A program made the translations under genes and the position numbers. Shown here one piece after another: positions 54,902 through 62,930 of a DNA stretch of 64,000 nucleotides. The notes under the pieces are model-generated. The model was not told where the DNA came from. It ran no database searches and saw only the letters and a list, made by a program, of their open reading frames with translations. The DNA comes from Levilactobacillus andaensis (GTDB lineage: Bacteria > Bacillota > Bacilli > Lactobacillales > Lactobacillaceae), in the NCBI RefSeq assembly GCF_016861695.1, contig NZ_BOLP01000019.1, positions 1 through 64,000 on the forward strand, written 5' to 3'. The number at the start of each line of letters is the position of its first letter. The first letter of the stretch is position 1.

Positions 54902-56386
54902 GTGTCACAGCCAAAAACAAACGTACTTGCCGTGACGATAGCAATTTACGTGGCAACGTTCGTGAGCGCCATTGAGGGGACCATTGTGTCAACGGCCCTG
55001 CCTACGATTGTGGGAAATCTCCATGGCGTTGCGTTGATGAATTGGGTATTTTCGATTTACTTGCTGGCTACTGCGATGGTAACGCCGATTTATGGCAAAC
55101 TCGCCGATGTGATCGGCCGTAAACCAATCATGCAGTTTGGCCTGGGGGTGTTTATCGTGGGGTCAGCGATGAGTGGCCTGGCCTCTAGTATGCCGGTACT
55201 GATTTTCTGGCGAGCGATTCAAGGGATTGGGGCGGGGGCCTTGCTGCCAGTCTCGATGACGATCATTGCCGACATCTATTCGATTGAAAAACGGGCGAAA
55301 ATTTTGGGCATCACCAACTCCGCATGGGGAATTGCGGCGGTGTTGGCACCTTTACTGGGTGGAATCATTATCGATAAGCTCAGCTGGCACTGGATTTTCT
55401 TCATTAACATTCCGATTGGGCTAATTACCATGATATTATTTCAATTATACTTACATGAACCCAAGCGACAACGGACGGAGAGCATCGATTATCTGGGGAG
55501 CTTTTGGCTGATGCTGTGTCTGCTCAGTCTGATGCTAAGTTTTCAAGTGCTCAGCAACCAGCCAATTGTCTGGGCGGGCTTCATTGGTGGCCTGGTCATC
55601 AGTGTCGTTAGCTTGATTCTATTCGTGCGGCGAGAGAAACGAGCGGTCGACCCGATCATTTCGCTGGAGTTGTTTAAGAATCGGCCGTTCATCGTACAAA
55701 ATGGGATTGCCGCGTTGATCAATGGCTATCTGATGGCATTGACGGTCTACGTGCCGACCTGGGGCCAAGGGCTTCATGGCGTCTCTGCTTCGGAGGCCGG
55801 GTTAGCCTTAACTCCGAACTCATTGATGTGGGTCGTCGGGGCCTTTGCAACGAGTTACTTCTTAGCGCGGTGGACCCCTCGACGAATCCTGTATTTTAGT
55901 CTCTCTTTCATCTTAGTTGCGGGCTTAGCGTTGGCCATATTGCCCATGCAGGCGCCGTTTGGCTGGTTCTTTATCATCACAGCGGTCAATGGCTTTGGTT
56001 TCGGAATTGCCATGACAACGACCACCCTGACATCTCAGCGCTTAGTCTCGGCTGAAAATGTCGGCGTGGCAACCTCATTTAATACACTGGGACGGACGAT
56101 TGGGCAAACCCTGATGGTCTCCATTTTCGGCATCATCCTGAACACGGGGATGCAGCAGGGCATCACGCATTCTGCGGGAACGAGCATGGCGATGATGAAT
56201 CGTTTGATCAATCCGCAGACGGCAAGTGGCCTGCCAGAAAAGTTGTTGCCAACCTTGCGACAAATCCTGTATAATGGATTGCATTGGGTTTACGTGATTG
56301 GTTTTGTTATCGTTGTGCTGACCTTTGTCATTAACCGGTTGGATCATAGCAACCAGGTTTTGGGCAGTGGGGCAACCGACGATTAG
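54902..56386 (+). CDS. MFS multidrug exporter, DHA2 (14-TMS) family
   Basis: A 494-residue transporter with 14 predicted membrane segments. Motif D1 resembles SAIEGTIVSTALPTIVG (near 20-36), motif A GKLADVIGRKPIMQFG (near 64-79), and the antiporter motif C region is around WGIAAVLAPLLGG (near 140-153). These mark the EmrB/QacA type of proton-driven drug exporters. The start is GTG 54902, 9 nt after AGAAGGAAG; ATG 54893 abuts that site and is less likely. No adjacent regulator, so inducer and substrate are unknown. Confidence 0.87.
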   Translation: MSQPKTNVLAVTIAIYVATFVSAIEGTIVSTALPTIVGNLHGVALMNWVFSIYLLATAMVTPIYGKLADVIGRKPIMQFGLGVFIVGSAMSGLASSMPVLIFWRAIQGIGAGALLPVSMTIIADIYSIEKRAKILGITNSAWGIAAVLAPLLGGIIIDKLSWHWIFFINIPIGLITMILFQLYLHEPKRQRTESIDYLGSFWLMLCLLSLMLSFQVLSNQPIVWAGFIGGLVISVVSLILFVRREKRAVDPIISLELFKNRPFIVQNGIAALINGYLMALTVYVPTWGQGLHGVSASEAGLALTPNSLMWVVGAFATSYFLARWTPRRILYFSLSFILVAGLALAILPMQAPFGWFFIITAVNGFGFGIAMTTTTLTSQRLVSAENVGVATSFNTLGRTIGQTLMVSIFGIILNTGMQQGITHSAGTSMAMMNRLINPQTASGLPEKLLPTLRQILYNGLHWVYVIGFVIVVLTFVINRLDHSNQVLGSGATDD

Positions 56387-56432
56387 CCGACCGTAAAGCC
56401 AGCGGGTTTTCTGAAAAACTATGAAACACCCG

Positions 56433-56461
56433 TTGACATGAAACGGGCTAGCTGGTATGAT
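56433..56461 (+). promoter_or_regulatory. promoter of infC-rpmI-rplT
   Basis: TTGACA, 17-nt spacer, TATGAT preceded by TGG. One of the strongest promoters in the window. Confidence 0.85.
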
Positions 56462-56467
56462 GGTTAA

Positions 56468-56610
56468 GTTGAGAAATTAAGCAGAGGCTTCCGCTTCTCG
56501 CCTTATGACGCAGGTTATTGGGCTGGATATGCACGTTATCTAATCTTTTAGATTGGATTTTGGTGCGGGAGCCGTTTGATTTTCATCAAAGGTTCCCGCA
56601 TTTTTTTGTG
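56468..56610 (+). promoter_or_regulatory. L20 leader (autoregulatory attenuator) of infC-rpmI-rplT
   Basis: An untranslated leader ending in a terminator, TGCGGGA-CC-TTGA/TCAA-GG-CCCGCA, then seven T (56571-56606), before infC. In B. subtilis, L20 binds a leader in this position and promotes termination. I recognise it by position and terminator; the L20-binding fold was not drawn in detail. Confidence 0.75.
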
Positions 56611-56650
56611 AGTGAGATTTCTGCAGTTCTCGAGATTATTTTGGAGGTGG

Positions 56651-57175
56651 ATTACCATAGCAAACGACACGATTGTCAACGAGGGGATTCGCGCACGCGA
56701 AGTTCGATTGATTGCCGGCGACGGTGAACAATTGGGTATTAAGTCTAAGCAAGAAGCTTTGCAGATTGCTGAAGACGCTAACCTCGATTTAGTTTTGGTT
56801 GCACCGAAAGCTAAGCCACCAGTAGCCCGGATCATGGACTACGGGAAATACCGCTTTGAGTTGCAAAAGAAGCAACGCGAAGCTCGTAAAAAGCAAAAAG
56901 TGATCAGTGTCAAAGAAGTACGGCTCAGCCCTACGATTGATACCAACGACTTTAACACCAAGCTGAAGAACGCTAAGAAGTTCTTGGCCAAGGGTGAAAA
57001 AGTTCGGGTCTCAATTCGTTTCAAGGGTCGGGCAATTACGCATAAGGACATTGGTCGTGAGGTGCTCAACCGGATGGCTCAGGAAACTTCTGACGTCGCT
57101 ACTGTTGAACAACGGCCAAAGATGGATGGTCGCAGCATGTTCCTCATGTTGTCACCCATCGCTGAGAATAAGTAA
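56651..57175 (+). CDS. infC: translation initiation factor IF-3
   Basis: A 174-residue IF-3. The N-domain (about 1-78) has [14 protein letters not shown], the linker is Lys-rich with MDYGKYRFE (near 70-78), and the C-domain ends in [12 protein letters not shown]. No ATG, GTG or TTG fits: the ribosome site GGAGGTGG is followed by ATT (56651) and ATA (56657) in frame. Rare AUU starts are a known autoregulatory trait of infC, because IF-3 rejects them. I used ATT; ATA has better spacing (9 nt). First gene of the L20-controlled operon. Confidence 0.9.
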   Translation: MTIANDTIVNEGIRAREVRLIAGDGEQLGIKSKQEALQIAEDANLDLVLVAPKAKPPVARIMDYGKYRFELQKKQREARKKQKVISVKEVRLSPTIDTNDFNTKLKNAKKFLAKGEKVRVSIRFKGRAITHKDIGREVLNRMAQETSDVATVEQRPKMDGRSMFLMLSPIAENK

Positions 57176-57221
57176 TTGATTGGGTAGCCTAGCTACCGAT
57201 TTAAGGAGGATATTTCGTATT

Positions 57222-57416
57222 ATGCCAAAGATGAAGACTAACCGCGCCGCAGCTAAGCGTTTCAAAGTAACTGCCAAGGGCGGTATCAAGAGTGCCAACG
57301 CATACACGTCTCACCGTTTCCACGGTAAGACCAAGAAGCAACGCCGGAACCTTCGTGGTACCCGGATGATGAACGAAACGACCATCAAGACTTACCACGC
57401 ACTTTTACAAAAGTAA
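57222..57416 (+). CDS. rpmI: 50S ribosomal protein L35
   Basis: A 64-residue L35 with the typical start MPKMKTNRAAAKRFKVTAKG and a basic C-terminal half. AAGGAGGATATTTCG precedes ATG 57222. It sits between infC and rplT, the standard order. Confidence 0.97.
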   Translation: MPKMKTNRAAAKRFKVTAKGGIKSANAYTSHRFHGKTKKQRRNLRGTRMMNETTIKTYHALLQK

Positions 57417-57486
57417 GCCGGTCACTAATTTTTCGGGTCGACGAAATGTCGACATAATGTTTGAATTGATTTAGGAGGAAAAGATT

Positions 57487-57846
57487 ATGCCACGAGTTAA
57501 AGGCGGTACTGTTACACGCGCACGTCGCAAAAAGGTTTTAAAGTTAGCTAAGGGTTACCGTGGTTCTAAGCACCGTTTATTTAAGGTAGCTAAGGACCAA
57601 GTCATGAAGGGCCGTCAATACGCCTTCCGTGACCGTAAAGCTACGAAGCGTAACTTCCGTAAGCTTTGGATTGCCCGGATCAACGCAGCAGCCCGGATGA
57701 ACGGTCTGAGCTACAGCAAGTTGATGCACGGCTTGAAGTTAGCCAACATTGACGTTAACCGGAAGATGTTAGCCGACTTAGCAGTTAACGATGCTAGTGC
57801 TTTCACTGCATTAGCTGACCAAGCTAAAGAAGCATTGGCTGCTTAA
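57487..57846 (+). CDS. rplT: 50S ribosomal protein L20
   Basis: A 119-residue L20, with [20 protein letters not shown] at the N-terminus and [18 protein letters not shown] near the end. It binds 23S rRNA and, in Firmicutes, its own leader. TAGGAGGAAAAG precedes the ATG. Confidence 0.97.
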   Translation: MPRVKGGTVTRARRKKVLKLAKGYRGSKHRLFKVAKDQVMKGRQYAFRDRKATKRNFRKLWIARINAAARMNGLSYSKLMHGLKLANIDVNRKMLADLAVNDASAFTALADQAKEALAA

Positions 57847-57864
57847 TTCAGTTAATGATTAAAG

Positions 57865-57891
57865 GGACTTCGCGTATGCGAGGTCTTTTTT
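57865..57891 (+). terminator. terminator of infC-rpmI-rplT
   Basis: GAC-TCGC pairs with GCGA-GTC around GTAT, followed by five T. Confidence 0.85.
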
Positions 57892-57944
57892 ATTAGCCCA
57901 CCACTGGCAACGCTTTTCGGTGATTGGCGACATTGTGTTGCTTT

Positions 57945-58102
57945 CGCCTTACCGGCCGCCAGATATGGGCTGGAACGGTGCGGGTACAACTTGAAGCCTC
58001 GAAGGTCGCGAGTCTTCAAGCTTGGCCTTCTACTAAGCTGGCAAAATACGCCAACTAAGTAGAACGACGCGCCTGAGCCCATATCTGGCGACCTCTCGGC
58101 TG
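57945..58102 (-). repeat. repeat A, copy 5 (A5)
   Basis: Reverse orientation. In element orientation its arms match A2 (GGTCGCCAG with CTGGCGGCC). Hairpins CTTGAAG-CTCG/CGAG-CTTCAAG and TTCTACT/AGTAGAA are intact. The outer end reads CTCTCGGCTGAA rather than CGGCTTACA. Confidence 0.88.
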
Positions 58103-58248
58103 AAATTACTGTTCTATGGCAATGTTAGACGATGAGCTTAATAAGCGTTATTATCTGTTGGGCGGTAGAATGCAAGATGCAGATCGATTACCAGGACGAC
58201 AGATATTGTATATGCTGACATTTAACACTTGTTGTAGTGATCATCAAC

Positions 58249-58428
58249 ATGAGCCGGAGGAGGCCAGGGGTGTAGCCAGCCGTGGAAATCGTGGTAGCTC
58301 ACAGCTACCACGATGGGCGACTTTTAAGACACGCGTTCTTCGTGGCTTAAAAGCGAGCGAGAAGACTGGTGTTCTTCCAGTCTGAAGCGTCCCCACAGCA
58401 GGCGGAATCCCTGGCAGCCGCAGTGCGA
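58249..58428 (-). repeat. repeat B, copy 7 (B7)
   Basis: Reverse orientation. The distal hairpin ATCGTGGTAGCT/AGCTACCACGAT is unique to this copy. CTTTTAAG/CTTAAAAG and AGACTGG/CCAGTCT are kept. The left outer arm reads CCAGGGGT, giving a wobble pair. The stretch 58103-58248 between A5 and B7 (146 nt) shows no gene. yqeG follows. Confidence 0.87.
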
Positions 58429-58577
58429 CAAAGTTTAACCAATCTGTACCGAACAATATAGAGAGTAAACTTAGTGAATCTCAGCCGTTGATGGTGGTAA
58501 AATTGACTGGGATTGCGTATAATAAAAAGCTAGACATGCCGTTATTGGCAAATGGACGAAGGGGGGCAGTCACCCGC

Positions 58578-59120
58578 ATGGTTTCTCAATTTAAGCCCAC
58601 GTGGATGGTTACGAACATATACGATTTGACACCACAGCAACTGCGTGAAAACGGGGTCCGAGCAGTCTTGACGGACCTGGATAACACGTTGATTGCGTGG
58701 AATAATCCGGACGGGACACCCGAGTTGCGGCACTGGTTGACGCTACTCGAACTGGCCGGTATTCGGGTCATTGTCGTGTCGAATAACAGTCGCGCACGGG
58801 TTGATCGCGCGGTCGCACCGTTTAAGCTCCCGTACATTCATCGGGCGCTAAAGCCGTTATCGTGGGGATTGAGACGCGCTTTGCGGCGGTGGCACCTACG
58901 CCGTGATGAAGTCATCATGGTTGGGGATCAATTACTGACGGACGTGTGGTCTGCCCATCGTACGGGCATTCGTAGCGTGTTGGTCAAACCCATTTTAAAA
59001 TCAGACGCGTGGATTACTAAGGGCAATCGCGTGTTAGAAAAAGTTGTGATGTGGCGGTTGCGCCACGATTATCCAGAATTAACTTGGCAGGAGGATCTTG
59101 ATGAACGAAAAACACACTGA
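58578..59120 (+). CDS. yqeG: YqeG family HAD-IIIA phosphatase
   Basis: A 180-residue HAD hydrolase. Motif I DLDNTLIAW (near 34-42) has both catalytic Asp, motif II VVSNN is near 70, and motif III/IV GDQLLTDVWSA is near 115-125. The substrate is unknown. ATG 58578 gives the usual N-terminus; the ribosome site AAGGGGGG is 11 nt away. An upstream extension from 58488 is unlikely. It heads a block also found in B. subtilis (yqeG to yqeM), overlapping yqeH by 20 nt. Confidence 0.88.
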   Translation: MVSQFKPTWMVTNIYDLTPQQLRENGVRAVLTDLDNTLIAWNNPDGTPELRHWLTLLELAGIRVIVVSNNSRARVDRAVAPFKLPYIHRALKPLSWGLRRALRRWHLRRDEVIMVGDQLLTDVWSAHRTGIRSVLVKPILKSDAWITKGNRVLEKVVMWRLRHDYPELTWQEDLDERKTH

Positions 59121-60243
59121 ACCCGTTTTAGTTGACGGTGAGCCGCTCCACTGTATTGGTTGTGGCGCGGAGATTCAAACGACGGACAAGACGGCACCTG
59201 GGTACACGCCGCAGTCGGCATTAGATAAAGGCATGGAGAATCAAGAAGTGTATTGCCAACGGTGTTTCAGATTACGGCACTACAACGAAATTGTTCCCGT
59301 GGGACTGACCGACGATGATTTCCTACATTTATTAACGCAGATTCAGGATGCTAATGCGTTGATCGTGTACGTCGTGGACATCTTTGATTTCAACGGAAGT
59401 GTGATTCCAGGACTTCACCGGTTTGTGGGGAATAACCCAATTTTACTGGTGGGGAACAAGGAAGACCTCTTACCGCGTTCCTTGAAGCGCAGCAAGTTAC
59501 AAGACTGGTTACGGCAACGGGCTAACGAGCAAGGCTTACGGCCAATTGACGTGACGTTGTTGAGCGCCAAAACCAACCAGTCCGTCGATCAGTTATTACA
59601 AATGATCAACAAGTACCGTGGCGACCGCGATGTTTACGTGGTTGGGGTCACGAACGTTGGGAAGTCAACGTTGATCAACCAAATCATTCGGCAAAATACC
59701 GGGGTCAAGGACTTGATCACCACGTCTCGTTTCCCTGGGACCACGTTGGACAAGATTGAATTACCACTGGATGACGATCACGTGCTGGTCGACACCCCCG
59801 GGATCATTCAAAATGAACAGATGGCCCATTTTCTGGATGGGAAAGACCTGAAGCTGGTGACGCCACAAAAGCAGATCAAGCCTAAGGTTTACCAATTGGA
59901 GAGCCAACAAACCCTCTTCTTGGGCGGAATTGCCCGGTTTGACTACACCAATGGTCCAAAGAGCGGCTTCACGGCGTACTTTGAAAACAACCTGTACATT
60001 CACCGTACGAAGCTGGAAAATGCCGACGACTTTTATGCGCGGCAATTAGGCCAGTTACTCACACCACCACACGCTGACGACAAGGATGATTTCCCACTGT
60101 TAGTGGCACATGAATTCAAGACCACCGAGAAGAGCGACTTGGTCTTCGAAGGACTGGGTTGGATCAGTTTGCCTGCCGGGGTCAATGTGACCGGTTGGGC
60201 ACCCGCCGGTGTTGGTGTTTTACTACGACGAGCAATGATTTAA
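59101..60243 (+). CDS. yqeH: ribosome biogenesis GTPase YqeH
   Basis: A 380-residue circularly permuted GTPase. An N-terminal zinc finger uses CIGCG (near 18-22) and CQRC (near 53-56). G motifs come in the order G4 NKED (near 120), G5 SAK (near 158), G1 GVTNVGKST (near 182-190) and G3 DTPG (near 230). YqeH takes part in 30S subunit assembly. AGGAGGATCTTG precedes ATG 59101, inside the end of yqeG. Confidence 0.95.
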   Translation: MNEKHTEPVLVDGEPLHCIGCGAEIQTTDKTAPGYTPQSALDKGMENQEVYCQRCFRLRHYNEIVPVGLTDDDFLHLLTQIQDANALIVYVVDIFDFNGSVIPGLHRFVGNNPILLVGNKEDLLPRSLKRSKLQDWLRQRANEQGLRPIDVTLLSAKTNQSVDQLLQMINKYRGDRDVYVVGVTNVGKSTLINQIIRQNTGVKDLITTSRFPGTTLDKIELPLDDDHVLVDTPGIIQNEQMAHFLDGKDLKLVTPQKQIKPKVYQLESQQTLFLGGIARFDYTNGPKSGFTAYFENNLYIHRTKLENADDFYARQLGQLLTPPHADDKDDFPLLVAHEFKTTEKSDLVFEGLGWISLPAGVNVTGWAPAGVGVLLRRAMI

Positions 60244-60260
60244 TAATGGAGGAATAAAAC

Positions 60261-60569
60261 TTGTTACGAGGCAAACAAAAACGGTATTTACGCGCACACG
60301 CACACGCCATGCACCCACTTTTTTCCGTGGGGAAGAATGGCTTAACGCAAGCTTGGTTGGATCAGTTGACCGGGGCGTTAGAGAATCGCGAATTAATTAA
60401 GATCAATCTCCAACAGAGTGCGGACGTTTCCGTTGACGAAACCAAGGCGTTTATCGAAGATAACACTGACATTCAAGTCGTTCAAACGATCGGTCGGGTA
60501 CTCGTCTTGTACCGGGTCGCAACGGATGAAGAAAATCAAAAGATTTCAGCAGTCGTTGAAAATATGTAG
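60261..60569 (+). CDS. yhbY: YhbY family RNA-binding protein (CRM domain)
   Basis: A 102-residue CRM-domain protein. It opens MLRGKQKRYLRAHAHAMHPL, then VGKNGLT, and has the C-terminal TIGRVLVLYR strand. YhbY/YqeI binds pre-50S or pre-30S particles. The start is TTG 60261 after TGGAGGAATAAAAC. Confidence 0.93.
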   Translation: MLRGKQKRYLRAHAHAMHPLFSVGKNGLTQAWLDQLTGALENRELIKINLQQSADVSVDETKAFIEDNTDIQVVQTIGRVLVLYRVATDEENQKISAVVENM

Positions 60570-60584
60570 GGAGGTTTGACTGGC

Positions 60585-61217
60585 GTGGTCAAGATTTTAG
60601 AACGAACGAGTACGCAGGTCGCTACAGAGATGGCGGCTACGGCGAAGAAACGTCGCATCGGTATTCTGGGGGGAACGTTTAATCCGCCCCATTTAGGACA
60701 CCTGGTGATTGCGGATCAAGTGGCAACACAGCTTGGTTTAGATCGCGTTTTATTTATGCCTGACGCTGAGCCACCGCACGTTGACCGGAAGATAACGATT
60801 CCGGCCAAGGATCGCGTGGCGATGGTCAAGGCGGCCATTGCGGACAATCCGCGCTTTGATTTAGAGTTAACGGAAGTTGCGCGTGGCGGTCGCAGTTATT
60901 CCTACGACACCATGCTACAATTGACGCAAGCCCATCCGGAGAACCAGTACTACTTTATTATTGGTGGGGACATGGTGGCTTATTTGCCAAAATGGTACCG
61001 CATTGATGAGTTGGTCAAATTGGTTCAATTCGTAGGCGTCTGTCGTCAAGGCTTTACGCGTGAATCGCCGTATCCTGTGCTGTGGGTCGATGTGCCCCAA
61101 ATCGGGATCAGTTCAACGATGGTCAGAGATCAGGTCCGGCGCGGTCAATCCGTGCGGTATCTGGTGCCGACCATGGTCGACCTCTATATAAAGGAGCATC
61201 TGTTATATCGTGACTAA
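60585..61217 (+). CDS. nadD: nicotinate-nucleotide adenylyltransferase
   Basis: A 210-residue NadD. An N-terminal extension of about 24 residues precedes GILGGTFNPPHLGHL, with the nucleotidyl-transfer HxGH. The ISSTMVR motif is near 180. It makes deamido-NAD from nicotinate mononucleotide. GTG 60585 is 10 nt after GGGAGG; a TTG at 60576 is too close. The extension is also seen in other lactobacilli as far as I recall. Overlaps yqeK by 8 nt. Confidence 0.93.
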   Translation: MVKILERTSTQVATEMAATAKKRRIGILGGTFNPPHLGHLVIADQVATQLGLDRVLFMPDAEPPHVDRKITIPAKDRVAMVKAAIADNPRFDLELTEVARGGRSYSYDTMLQLTQAHPENQYYFIIGGDMVAYLPKWYRIDELVKLVQFVGVCRQGFTRESPYPVLWVDVPQIGISSTMVRDQVRRGQSVRYLVPTMVDLYIKEHLLYRD

Positions 61218-61815
61218 ACGAACGTATACAGAAAATATTTTTGCCGGCACGCGGCAGGAGTTGCTTGATCGCATCGAACAGCACTTGCGGCCGAAGCGCT
61301 TTGCCCACGTTCAGCGGGTGGAAGCGACGGCTGTGAAGTTGGCGCAGGCTAACGACGTTGACGAGGAAAAGGCCAGTATTGCTGGTCTGACCCACGACTA
61401 CGCCAAGCAGCGTCCGGACGAGGATTTTATTGCGGCCATTAAGCAGTATCATCTGGATCCAGAACTGTTAAATTACGGCAACGCGATTTGGCACGGGGTG
61501 GTTGGCGCCGAGCTGGTCAAGCACGAATTAGGCATTTATGATGAAGACATCTTGAATGCGATTCGGCACCATACGACCGGGGCGGTTTACATGTCACCCC
61601 TCGAACAGATCGTGTACATGGCCGATTTCATTGAACCCGGCCGTGATTTTCCCGGTGTCGATGAAGCCCGTCAGATTACCGCCAAAGACCTGGGGGCCGG
61701 CGTAGCGTTTCAAACGAAGCACACGTTAGCCTACCTGATTGAAAATAACCAAAAGGTTTATCCAAAAACTATTGATACCTACAATGCGTGGGTACCGCGT
61801 TATCCCAACGTTTGA
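61210..61815 (+). CDS. yqeK: HD-domain protein YqeK (diadenosine tetraphosphatase)
   Basis: A 201-residue HD hydrolase: HVQRVEATAVKLA (near 33), the HD pair in LTHDYAKQ (near 61-68), and IRHHTTGAVYMSPLEQIVYMADFIEP (near 118-143, cut by other residues). YqeK proteins hydrolyse Ap4A symmetrically. GTG 61210 overlaps the nadD end; AAGGAG lies about 13 nt upstream, a long spacing. Confidence 0.92.
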   Translation: MTKRTYTENIFAGTRQELLDRIEQHLRPKRFAHVQRVEATAVKLAQANDVDEEKASIAGLTHDYAKQRPDEDFIAAIKQYHLDPELLNYGNAIWHGVVGAELVKHELGIYDEDILNAIRHHTTGAVYMSPLEQIVYMADFIEPGRDFPGVDEARQITAKDLGAGVAFQTKHTLAYLIENNQKVYPKTIDTYNAWVPRYPNV

Positions 61816-61828
61816 GAGGAGCACTTGC

Positions 61829-62185
61829 ATGGAAAGCAAAGAAATTTTAGAAATCGCAGTTAAGGCCGCTGAAAGCAAGCGAGCAGAAGAAATGACCGCT
61901 TTAGATATGACTAAGGTGAGTCTGATGGCAGATTACTTCCTGATCATGGAGGCCAACTCTAACCGTCAAGTTCAAGCCATTGCGGACGAGATCACTGACC
62001 AAATGGCCGCTAACGACGTTGCCATTCGCGACGTTGAAGGTAAGAACGAAGCCACTTGGATCTTAATTGACCTGGGTGATGTGGTCGTTCACGTCTTCCA
62101 AAAGGACCAACGGAGCCACTACAACTTAGAAAAGTTGTGGTCTGACGCGCCAGAAGTTGATCTTGGCCAATGGGTTGAAGCATGA
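61829..62185 (+). CDS. rsfS: ribosome silencing factor RsfS
   Basis: A 118-residue RsfS, which binds L14 and blocks subunit joining in starvation. MTALDMTKVSLMADYFLIMEA and HVFQKDQRSHYNLEKLW are family motifs. GAGAGGAGCACTTGC precedes ATG 61829; a longer frame into yqeK lacks a site. Overlaps yqeM by 4 nt (ATGA). Confidence 0.95.
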   Translation: MESKEILEIAVKAAESKRAEEMTALDMTKVSLMADYFLIMEANSNRQVQAIADEITDQMAANDVAIRDVEGKNEATWILIDLGDVVVHVFQKDQRSHYNLEKLWSDAPEVDLGQWVEA

Positions 62186-62928
62186 TTTATCAATCCTTCG
62201 CTGAGCTTTACGACGAACTATTCGATCCAGCCATGTACGATCAGTGGCTGGATTTTGTCGCCGCTAGGGTCGCCCCAACCAGCGGTCCACTCCTTGACCT
62301 TGCGTGTGGGAGTGGTCGCCTAGGCGTCCTATTAGCCAAGGCTGGCTACGACGTGAGCGGCCTGGATCTGTCTGAAGACATGCTTGCATTAGCTGCGAAG
62401 CATGCCGAAGAAGACCAGGTGACCATGCCATTAGTTGCCGGGAACATGTTGGATTTGAGTGGGTTAGAGAGCACGTACCAAACGGTGACCTGTTTCGCCG
62501 ACTCGTTCTGCTATTTGACCGACCTCGATGAAGTGACCCAGGCCTTTACCCAGGTCCGTGATCATCTGAATGTGGGTGGCAAGTTCCTATTTGACGTGAT
62601 CACACCCCACCAGACGGATGACGTTTATCCCGGCTACATGTACAATTATGTCGATGACACCCGAGCCTTCGTCTGGACCAGCTATGGGATTGAAGACGAA
62701 GAACACGCGGCCGAGCATGATCTGGCCTTCTTCACGTTGAATGAAGATACCGGTGAGTATCGCAAAGTGACTGAGCTTCATCATGAGCGTACGTATCCGT
62801 TAGCCGACTACCAGGCTGCTTTGAAAAGGGCTGGGTTGACGGTGAACCGGGTCAGCGCTGACTTTGGAAATAGCGATGTGGCGGACGATACGACGCGCTG
62901 GTTCTTCGAGGTTACACGGGAGGCTTAG
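62182..62928 (+). CDS. yqeM: SAM-dependent methyltransferase YqeM
   Basis: A 248-residue class I methyltransferase with motif I LLDLACGSGRLGVLLAKAG (near 37-55) and a following acidic strand VSGLDLSEDML. The substrate is not known. It is coupled to rsfS by an ATGA overlap and stays in the conserved yqe block. Confidence 0.9.
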   Translation: MIYQSFAELYDELFDPAMYDQWLDFVAARVAPTSGPLLDLACGSGRLGVLLAKAGYDVSGLDLSEDMLALAAKHAEEDQVTMPLVAGNMLDLSGLESTYQTVTCFADSFCYLTDLDEVTQAFTQVRDHLNVGGKFLFDVITPHQTDDVYPGYMYNYVDDTRAFVWTSYGIEDEEHAAEHDLAFFTLNEDTGEYRKVTELHHERTYPLADYQAALKRAGLTVNRVSADFGNSDVADDTTRWFFEVTREA

Positions 62929-62930
62929 GC

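Noticed and set aside
13376-58082. Short frames beginning MGSGASFYLVGV inside repeat A copies
   Set aside because: A1, A4 and A5 keep the frame, but A2 has a length change and a stop, and A3 stops early. The stems covary instead, so structure rather than protein is conserved.
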